10,502 nt of DNA, from positions 1-10,502 of the forward strand of contig JADGIG010000294.1 of the NCBI GenBank assembly GCA_018985235.1. The letters are read 5' to 3'. Below the pieces are notes generated by a model, which did not search any database, was not told the origin of the DNA, and was given only the letters and a program-made list of their open reading frames with translations. How positions within the stretch are numbered: position 1 is the stretch's first letter; every line of letters begins with the position of its first letter. Positions 1-6,500 of the stretch are shown one piece after another. Both the position numbers and the translations under genes were made by a program. Origin of the DNA: Sanchytrium tribonematis. Lineage: Eukaryota; Sanchytriomycota; Sanchytriomycetes; Sanchytriales; Sanchytriaceae.

Positions 1-1694
1 TCTCATCCATAATTTCAATAATGACGCACAAGTATTTGGATCATTATTAATGAGCGTATATTCATTATTTTCGCATTTGACTTTCTAAATAAATAAAAAT
101 AAACCATTTGGTTGACAGATTCAGCATCTCCAGGCACTCTGAAAATACCTTCAGTTTTAAGACCACCTAATTCTAAAAGTGATTCACTCAAGAATAGCAG
201 AATTCTCGGTACTTGCAAGTCACTCACTTTGGTTTCAACTTGTTTGCCATTAATGGTTCTAGGAATGGTATCAGACGATTCTTGTTGTCTCTGCATAATA
301 TCCACCAAGGATTCTCCAAATAATGCATTTGTGAATGCACCATCCCAATATTTCATTATTTCCAGTTCTAGAGGGTTTTTACCACGGGGTCCACTCTGAC
401 AAATTTTTATGAGTTTCTTGTAATTGTATTTAGCAACCTGGATGATATTTGAAGTGGTGCATTGTTTGGCCCATTCTTGAATTTGTTTGGAGGTGTCTAG
501 AGATAATTGACTGGATACACTTTCGTGTTTTCCATTATCTTGTTTTTCAGAATTTCCACTGTGCACCATGATACTCAAGTAGTTTAACAAATATGACTCA
601 AAATTCTTACTAGGTGGGAACACATTCAATAATACGGACATGCATTTAAATGCTCTAAGTAAAGAAGTAGAATTTGTATTACCATTACATTGTTTCACCA
701 ATTGCACATAAATTTCATCACGTAAAGCGCCGTGGTGAATTCCCATATCACAAAGTGCAGCCAATTCAGTCATTGGACATGCACCTGTGCTCCAAGTTTC
801 AACAGCTTTGCTTTTATCGTCTTTTTTATCATCCGTGGCAATCACCTTGTTGATTAATTTGAAACTTGTCAAACTCAATTTCCATAAAGATTTATGAATA
901 TTCATCAATGGTTGTTTAAGGTATGGATGATACCATAATAATTCTTGATTTGGGATTCTTTTTTTGAAAATAATACCTTTTTTGTGAACTGTGAAATATT
1001 GATTTGCAAAGCCATCCAAGTGAAAATGAGAAATGTCATCTTTTATAGATTGAGGTAAACTAGGTAGGGAAGACAATTCATTGCTGCTCATTTTCCCATT
1101 GTCCATATTATTTACAGGGGCATTCATTGGATTCATTTGCTGAGCAATATCTGCGCGATATTCCACTGGACCAGATATCTTACCAACATTGGAAGGGTTG
1201 TTGGAATTTGCACTAGGTGGCGGAGTAAAGATTTTGCTCGGCTGGCATCTTGGATGTTTGTCTTGTAAAGATTTACACATTAAAATTACATTATTAAGAG
1301 GTGGTTTGATCCAACTTACAGATAAATCAGTAGAATGAATATAATATACACATTTAAATTCATAATGCCAGCATTCTAAATAGACATCACGCGTCAAAAC
1401 ATTTAAATGGTGATTGTCATGCGTATATAAATAAATCGATTTCAAGGGATCATAAACCCATCCCGAAGGCGTATCTGAATCGGTATCATTTGTTGGATAA
1501 AAGATACTCTCTGGTATGAAATACCAATAGTGCTGATCCATTTGAGATTGGTGATGGATGTCATTGAGCAGGAGATGCGTTGTTTGTTTGGATTTGGGAG
1601 TAAGATCTGATTGAGTATGAATCGTGGTATCATTAGCATGTTCTGTTGGGTGAGTTGTTAACCTTGAGAGAGATTTGTTGGAATCTAAAGACAT
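1..1694 (-). CDS. WW-MyTH4-RhoGAP protein, ARHGAP39/Vilse-like, partial at 3' end
   Basis: This is a Rho-family GTPase-activating protein, expected to act in the cytoplasm on Rac/Cdc42-type GTPases and link them to the cytoskeleton (family knowledge). Exon 1 (1694..105) encodes 530 residues and exon 2 (84..1) another 28, then the window ends. Numbering from the ATG at 1694: a WW domain at about 109-132 (W109, Y117-Y118, W128, P131); a proline/asparagine-rich linker; a MyTH4 domain at about 250-432 with RDEIYVQLVKQ at 325-335 and FPPSKNFESYLLNYL at 359-373; the start of RhoGAP from about 456, with GIFRVPG at 516-522, where R519 is the expected arginine finger. After the 20-nt intron the frame continues to DPNTCASLLKLWMR, a hallmark RhoGAP segment. 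An aromatic-rich stretch around residues 57-92 may be a degenerate first WW. The ATG has A at -3. The frame stays open upstream to TAA at 1779..1781 but has no other ATG. Most of the RhoGAP domain lies outside the window. Confidence 0.9.
85..104 (-). other. 20-nt spliceosomal intron (GT-AG) in the RhoGAP gene
   Basis: On the minus strand it reads GTTTATTTTTATTTATTTAG, exactly 20 nt, phase 0. Unspliced, the frame runs into nonsense and meets TGA at 15..17. Removing it joins GIFRVPGDAESVNQM to KVKCENNEYTLINN and then DPNTCASLLKLWMR. From memory of animal ARHGAP39, the spacing from VN to ASLLK is then the same 28 residues with no gap. It is pure A/T between the splice sites and has no recognisable branch-point motif. 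A sequencing or assembly insertion is the only serious alternative, and GT/AG ends with exact restoration make that unlikely. Confidence 0.88.
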
Positions 1695-1711
1695 TATTTT
1701 TGGCGTTTCAG

Positions 1712-1825
1712 ATGACAATTGATGTAATTGGACGTTTTGAATATCTCGATGGACGTGATTATAATGAGAATTGTACCCTTATTTGTATGGTAGAGTTAGA
1801 CGGAACCAAATTTGTAACGAACTAA
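1712..1825 (+). CDS. Candidate first exon of a small unknown gene
   Basis: From ATG at 1712 the frame reads MTIDVIGRFEYLDG and continues through ENCTLICMVELDGTKF to TAA at 1823..1825. That is 37 codons unspliced, or 34 codons if the 20-nt intron at 1814..1833 is removed. Codon choice (GAT, GGA, CGT, GAA and similar in order) and the alternation of hydrophobic residues with glycine turns look like a beta-rich protein. I do not recognise the family. A faint likeness to OB-fold or B9-type N-termini is not enough to name it. Its ATG is only 17 bp from the ATG of the minus-strand RhoGAP gene, and C at -3 gives a weak start context. A TTTCAG just before the ATG could instead be a splice acceptor. 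Downstream exons could not be fixed: after the putative intron the frame gives IVKSHLIV and stops at TGA 1858..1860. Confidence 0.3.
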   Translation: MTIDVIGRFEYLDGRDYNENCTLICMVELDGTKFVTN

Positions 1826-1833
1826 CGCGTTAG
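1814..1833 (+). other. Possible second 20-nt intron
   Basis: GTAACGAACTAACGCGTTAG is exactly 20 nt with GT and AG ends, a good 5' splice site (GTAACG) and ACTAAC, which resembles a branch-point consensus. It carries the TAA that would otherwise end the candidate reading frame from 1712. The last 12 bases, CTAACGCGTTAG, form a perfect palindrome. There is no homology to prove the exon on either side, so this rests on length coincidence and motif only. Confidence 0.3.
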
Positions 1834-2096
1834 ATTGTGAAAAGTCACCTAATTGTGTGAAACATGTTTGGAAAAATATGTAATTTCTAAGACAATTTGT
1901 GGATATACATTATTTTGCCTCAAAAATGTGCCGACAGATAAATAAGTTTTGGTTGTCACATAACAAATATTAAATAATTTTAAAATTTAAATTTATTAGC
2001 TTCTGCAAAAAATCAGATTAGTATCAACATTATTTAGAACCTTTCCTTTAATGCTTTGACAATTGTATTTCCTGTTTAAGCGAAATTTAATAATAA

Positions 2097-2249
2097 TTAT
2101 CTAGTTTTAGCGAAATCTTTGATTTGAGGAGAAATTTTGCAACATCAAAATGGATGTCTCTACAGGAATTAGTGTTGTATCATTCGCTGTTAGCGTTTAC
2201 TTATTTAAATATCATGGAGATCTTTTTGAAGCACAATAAATTTAATTGA
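2097..2249 (+). other. Open frame of 50 codons overlapping the 29-aa frame
   Basis: Between TAA at 2094..2096 and TGA at 2247..2249 a frame stays open, including SEIFDLRRNFATSKW and, from an internal ATG at 2154, MSLQELVLYHSLLAFTYL and a short basic tail. It overlaps, in another frame, the ORF starting at ATG 2150. The internal ATG-initiated form would be a 31-aa hydrophobic peptide. A TTTTAG just upstream (around 2105..2110) could be a splice acceptor, making this a last exon. No family is recognised. Only one of the two overlapping frames is likely to be real, if either is. Confidence 0.15.
2150..2239 (+). CDS. Candidate 29-aa single-pass membrane microprotein
   Basis: The frame begins MDVSTGISVVSFAVSVYLFK and ends YHGDLFEAQ, giving one hydrophobic segment (about residues 5-19) followed by a short charged tail. 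Its start context CAAAATGGA matches the start of prp8 (CAAAATGGA), with A at -3 and G at +4. The stop codon lies inside AATAAA (2235..2240). The size and topology are reminiscent of tiny membrane subunits such as OST4, but no family motif is visible. A GT-AG pair inside it (20 or 22 nt, ending at TTAG before CGTTTAC) could also be an intron. A chance ORF of this length is quite possible in AT-rich DNA. Confidence 0.22.
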   Translation: MDVSTGISVVSFAVSVYLFKYHGDLFEAQ

Positions 2250-2408
2250 CGTAATCTAATTTGACGCTATTGCGACATTTATTACTTTGGCAACTTTTAC
2301 AAGTCACATTCACATTAAAGCAAAAATATGAGTTGGATTGTTTACCGCAGCAAAATTTGTTCATATGGATAAATTTTTCACCGAAATAATTGTCAAACAA
2401 ACACAATT

Positions 2409-2564
2409 ATGGTTGATGAAATTCGCATTCAAAATTATATCAGGGGATGCCTCTCTCTGAACACTGGTGTGCCCAATGATGAACAATTACCAAACCATTC
2501 TAGAAAAAGAATTCTGACTCAATGTCACTCAAGATTGAAAAATCAAAAAATTTCAAATAATTGA
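2409..2564 (+). CDS. Candidate 51-aa soluble protein or last exon, unknown
   Basis: From ATG at 2409 the frame reads MVDEIRIQNYIRGCLS, then LNTGVPNDEQLPNHSRKRIL, and a basic tail, with TGA at 2562..2564. It is charged and amphipathic with two cysteines, and sits in a locally GC-richer stretch, unlike the surrounding noise. AATAAA follows at 2564..2569, overlapping the stop. G is at +4 and A is at -3 relative to no other motif. The frame is open upstream to TAA around 2369..2371, so it could also be a 3' exon of a spliced gene. I do not recognise it. It would be convergent with the membrane-protein gene ending at 2714. The antisense strand is also partly open here. The same bases carry box C/D-like motifs, discussed among the findings. 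Confidence 0.3.
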   Translation: MVDEIRIQNYIRGCLSLNTGVPNDEQLPNHSRKRILTQCHSRLKNQKISNN

Positions 2565-2713
2565 ATAAATTTAACATGTGAAATTTTATATAATCGTGCA
2601 GACATCTCAATTTTAGATTAGAAGCATTTTTGTTAATCAACTGGCCCTATAACTTCTGTGAATTTCCGCTGAAAAAATGACATTTTCAATAATTTACTTT
2701 TTCAACAAATTCA

Positions 2714-3202
2714 TTATAGGTACCGAATGCTCCAAAGCGAATCTTTTTTATCTATTGGTTGAATGTAATAATCAATTCCAGCATCGGAATCTACTTTTCT
2801 AAGTCGAGCTTCCTCTTCAGACTTTTCTAATAAAATTCTCTGCTTTAAAATCGCCTCGTGATATATTCTTCGAGTGTAAACTGCATACAGCAAAGCCAAA
2901 TAGTTGGCATAAATTAAAACTAATAAATGGAAGGCACCCTGTCGAGCACTTAAAGCCCGGTAAGTTGTAACATAGAAAATCACAAAACCTATGCTTTGAA
3001 ATAATAGTAGAATACTTGCTACTAATGTCAATAATTTATAGCGAATATTTGGCTGGAATGCGCTAACAATTTGGCACAAAATGTCAATTGAGTAGATTAT
3101 TATGTAAGATAAATAGAAATAGTTGTATTCATCTCTAACAATTAAAATTAATGCATATATTATAAGTGCCAGTGTAAATGGAGCAATCCAGAATGTAAAC
3201 AT
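2714..3202 (-). CDS. Four-helix integral membrane protein, unknown family
   Basis: A 162-aa protein with four hydrophobic segments: about 5-23 (FWIAPFTLALIIYALILIV), 28-49, 57-81 and 89-110. A basic-acidic amphipathic stretch follows (about 112-137, with KQRILLEKSEEEARLRK), probably a short cytosolic helix or coiled coil, and then a tyrosine-containing acidic tail ending WSIRYL. Positive residues cluster after helix 4 (RR at 111-112), suggesting that the C-terminus is cytosolic. There is no signal peptide separate from helix 1 and no motif I can tie to a known family, so the function is unknown. The only methionine is the first residue. An in-frame TAG lies nine codons upstream, so either this ATG (poor context, C at -3) is the start or a short upstream exon is spliced on near the CTAGTCTAG just upstream. 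It is divergent from prp8, with 388 bp between the starts. Confidence 0.72.
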   Translation of the reverse strand: MFTFWIAPFTLALIIYALILIVRDEYNYFYLSYIIIYSIDILCQIVSAFQPNIRYKLLTLVASILLLFQSIGFVIFYVTTYRALSARQGAFHLLVLIYANYLALLYAVYTRRIYHEAILKQRILLEKSEEEARLRKVDSDAGIDYYIQPIDKKDSLWSIRYL

Positions 3203-3500
3203 GTGGGACAGTTGTATGAAACTAGACTAGGAGAAAATCTTGATTTTCTGTCAATTCAATATGATGTTTTTGAAAGGATTTCCATTTTGAAAATTAGTCA
3301 TTTCGTTTCACTTACTTTTTCTATGGGAAAAAATAGAATCAATAAAATTTGTTGCAATAAATTTATTACTTTGGTCATTGATTATTCACCAAATCCAATA
3401 CATTGTCCAGAGCATTTTCTTAATATGATTTTAACATTTTGTGTTTAATACTTAAAATATTTATATTGTTTTTGCGCTATTATAAAAAATTGGGTTGCCC

Positions 3501-3508
3501 TATAAATA
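3501..3508 (+). promoter_or_regulatory. Possible TATA box of prp8
   Basis: TATAAATA sits 90 bp before the prp8 ATG, and a second A/T-rich TATAAAAA starts at 3481. The position is sensible for a compact gene with a short leader. In DNA this AT-rich such matches arise easily, so the call is weak. Confidence 0.25.
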
Positions 3509-3522
3509 AATTAAATTATATC

Positions 3523-3546
3523 ATCAGTTGTAAAATCAGTTGTAAA
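3523..3546 (+). repeat. Tandem 12-bp repeat in the prp8 leader or proximal promoter
   Basis: ATCAGTTGTAAA occurs twice back to back without mismatch, 45 bp before the prp8 ATG. Each unit contains CAGTTG, which fits both an E-box (CANNTG) and a MYB core (its complement is CAACTG). A near copy, ATCAGTTGCAAA (11 of 12), lies just downstream of prp8 at 10311..10322. Confidence 0.6.
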
Positions 3547-3590
3547 TTTTCTATTTTCTAAACTCCACGTTTGAAACTTTTTCGCACAAA

Positions 3591-6500
3591 ATGGACGATA
3601 AGCAAGTTAATGCCATTTTAAAAGCAAAGTTCAGCAAACCAAGACAAAAACAGTCTCAATTGTTTGAATTACCAGTGGAACATGCCAGAAAGATCATTAA
3701 GGATAGAGGAGATATGAAAGACAAGAAATTTAAAGGCGAACAAACTGCTTATTTACAAGCATTAAAATATATGCCGTATGCTATTATGAAGTTGTGGGAA
3801 AATATTCCTATGCCATGGGAAAATGAAAAGCAAGTCAAAACTATTTATCACATTCATGGTGCTTTGACAATGATCAATGAAATTCCAAAAGTAATTCCAT
3901 CTGTATTTATGGCACAATGGGGCTGTATGTGGGTAGCCATGAGAAGAGAAAAAAGAGATAGAAAACATTTTAAAAGAATGCGATTTCCTTGTTTTGACGA
4001 TGAAGAGCCAATTGTGAATTACAGTGAAAATGTTATGGATATAGATGCGTTAGAAGGTATTCAGTTAGAACTGGATGAGGACGAAGATGGTCCAGTATCT
4101 GAGTGGATTTATGAACACCAGCCTTTGCAGCACGTGAATGGCTCATCTTACAAGAGATTTCATTTTGACACAAAAACATTAGCCACTTTGTACAGATTGG
4201 CTTCACCTTTAACTAGTGATATTTACGATAAGAATTATTTTTATTTATTTAATGACAAGGCTTTCTCAACTTCAAAAGCTTTGAATGTTGCAGTCCCTGG
4301 AGGTCCCAAATTTGAGCCATTGCATCCAGAACTACTAAAAGAAGAAATCAATGAGGATTGGAATGAGTTTAATGATTTGAATAGAGTATTAATTCGACTT
4401 CCGATAAGACAAGAATACAAAATTGCAATGCCTCATTTATATAACCAGGTTCCACGAGATGTCCAAATTGATGCATACCATTATCCTCTTAATCTATTTG
4501 ATCCAAATGATGAAGTTGAATCCACCTTTCAATTTAATCCAAGATTTAATCCCATAAATGCCAGAGATTTACAGGACCCATTTGAAACAAGCGAGGAACC
4601 ATTAAAAGATTTAGAATTTGATATTTTACCATTTTGTAGTGACTATGAATTAGAAAATGAACATACATTCAACGGATTACAATTATATTGGGCACCCAAT
4701 CCATTTAATGAAAAAAGAGGATTAACTTGTCGGGCTCAAGATGTTCCAGTTATCAAACATTGGTATTTACAAAGATGTCCACCCAGTCAACCTGTTAAAG
4801 TGCGTGTATCCTATCAGAAATTATTAAAAAATCATGTCAAAAATCAATTACGCAGAAAACGAAAAGAAACACATTCCAAGAAATATTTACCAAAAACATT
4901 AAGAAATACCAAGTATTTTCAACAAACTAATATGGATTGGGTGGAAGCAGGTCTGCAATTATTGCAACAAGGACACAACATGGTCAATATTTTGATTGAA
5001 AGAAAAGAATTGAGTTATTTGCATTTGGATTACAATTTCAATTTAAAACCTGTCAAATCCATGTCAACCAAGGAGAGAAAAAGAAGTCGATTTGGAAATT
5101 CATTTCATTTAATTAGAGAAATGTTGAGACTTACCAAATTGATGGTTGATGCGCACGTTCAATTTAGATTAGGGAATATCGATGCTTATCAATTGGCAGA
5201 TGGGTTACAATACATGTTCTCGCATGTAGGACATTTAACTGGAATTTACAGATATAAATATAAAATCATGAAGCAAATCCGATTGTGTAAGGACTACAAA
5301 CATTTAATTTATCACAGATTTAATTCTGGTCCTGTTGGAAAAGGTCCAGGATGTGGATTTTGGCTACCAATGTGGAGAGTATGGATTAATTTTACCCGTG
5401 GCATTACGCCTCTTTTACAGAGATGGCTAGGAAATATTCTCAGTAGACATTTTGAGGGTCGACAAAATGCAAAGGGCGCTTTACAACTGACTAAACAAAG
5501 AATTGAAGCTCATTATGATATAGAATTGAGAGATTCAGTTTTACATGATATTATTGATATGATGCCAGAAGGGGTCAAGGCGAAGAAATCAAAAGTCATT
5601 TTACAACATTTGTCAGAAGCATGGAGATGTTGGAAAGCCAATTTAGAATGGAATGTGCCAGGAATGCCAGAACCTGTGGAAATAATTATTAGAAGATATG
5701 TGCAACGAAAAGCAGATTGGTGGATTAAAACCACTGAACAAGTTCGTCATAGAATTAAAAAGGGTGCCACAGCTGATAAAACAGTTGTTAAAAAGAATTT
5801 AGGTAGATTGACTAGAATGTATTTAAAAGAAGAACAACAACGACAAGATAATTATTTAGAAAATGGACCATTTATTAAAACTGAGGAAGCTATTAAAGTC
5901 TATGAAACTATGGTAGATTGGCTAGATCAAAAGAAATTTAATCCAATTCCTTTTCCTCCTTTGAATTATAAACATGATGCCAAATTACTTGTTTTAGCAT
6001 TAGAGAGACTTAGAGAACAATATAGTGTGAAAAGTAGATTGAATCAGCAACAAAGAGAAGAAATGGGACTTATTGAACAAGCTTATGACAATCCCCATGA
6101 AGCACTGACTAGAATTAAAAGATTGCTGCTGACTCAGCGCACTTTTAAGCCTGTGAATCTTGAATTTATGGATTTATTTACAAAACTTACGCCAATGTAT
6201 GACATTGATGCATTAGAAAAGATTACAGATGCTTGGTTAGATCAATATTTGTGGTATGAAGCTGATAAACGTCAATTATTTCCAAATTTTATAAAACCAT
6301 CTGATGATCAACCACAGCCAGTCCTAGTCCATCAATTTTGTAACGGCATTGCTCGATTGAATAAGAAGAATACTATCGTTGTTTTAGAAACCCAATTAGA
6401 ACAATTTTATGAAAATGTAGATTTATCTTTATTAAACAAATTATTGAAATTAATTATGGATCCTAATTTGGCAGATTATATCACATCAAAATACAACATC

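Larger units (their letters stand above)
1695..2713. other. 1-kb region without a recognised gene
   Basis: This lies between the divergent-side start of the RhoGAP gene and the 3' end of the membrane-protein gene. The parts 1834..2096 and 2250..2408 are very AT-rich with stops in all frames, and I see nothing supportable there. Three plus-strand stretches look coding-like and are listed separately: 1712..1825, 2097..2249 and 2409..2564. If introns here are typically about 20 nt, one or two small multi-exon genes could hide in this region, but I could not assemble an unambiguous chain of exons. GC content rises locally around 2440..2480. Confidence 0.5.
3203..3590. promoter_or_regulatory. Divergent intergenic/promoter region between membrane-protein gene and prp8
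   Basis: This 388-bp gap separates two genes transcribed away from each other, so it should hold both promoters and 5' leaders. It is strongly AT-rich. Visible elements are TATA-like stretches at 3481..3490 and 3501..3508, a tandem 12-bp repeat at 3523..3546, and a pyrimidine-rich leader ending CACAAAATGGA at the prp8 start. A GTG-started 81-codon plus-strand frame (3203..3448) has no support as a gene. On the minus strand a GTAAGT and a TTTTTTCCCATAG occur near 3315..3345, but in an order that does not define a sensible exon. Confidence 0.5.

Noticed and set aside
112-399. Plus-strand 95-codon frame inside the RhoGAP gene
   Set aside because: Antisense shadow of a well-supported coding exon.
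2242-2364. Minus-strand 40-codon frame (MNKFCCGKQSN and on) with six cysteines, possibly a zinc-binding or toxin-like peptide
   Set aside because: No recognisable zinc or disulfide pattern, no poly(A) signal, no signal peptide, and the frame is easily explained by chance in AT-rich DNA.
2649-2699. Minus-strand short frame MSFFQRKFTEVIGPVD and a GTAAAT...TTTTTTCAG pair just after the membrane-protein stop
   Set aside because: It lies beyond the stop codon of that gene, only 16 codons long, and no splice choice joins it convincingly to the upstream frame.
2277-3374. Exact 14-bp repeat ATTTATTACTTTGG at 2277..2290 and 3361..3374
   Set aside because: A match of this length and AT content is not far above chance in 10 kb, and it has no terminal structure or target duplication suggesting a mobile element.
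3203-3448. Plus-strand frame of 81 codons in the divergent promoter region
   Set aside because: It starts at GTG rather than ATG, has low-complexity content and no family likeness, and covers the upstream region of the minus-strand gene.
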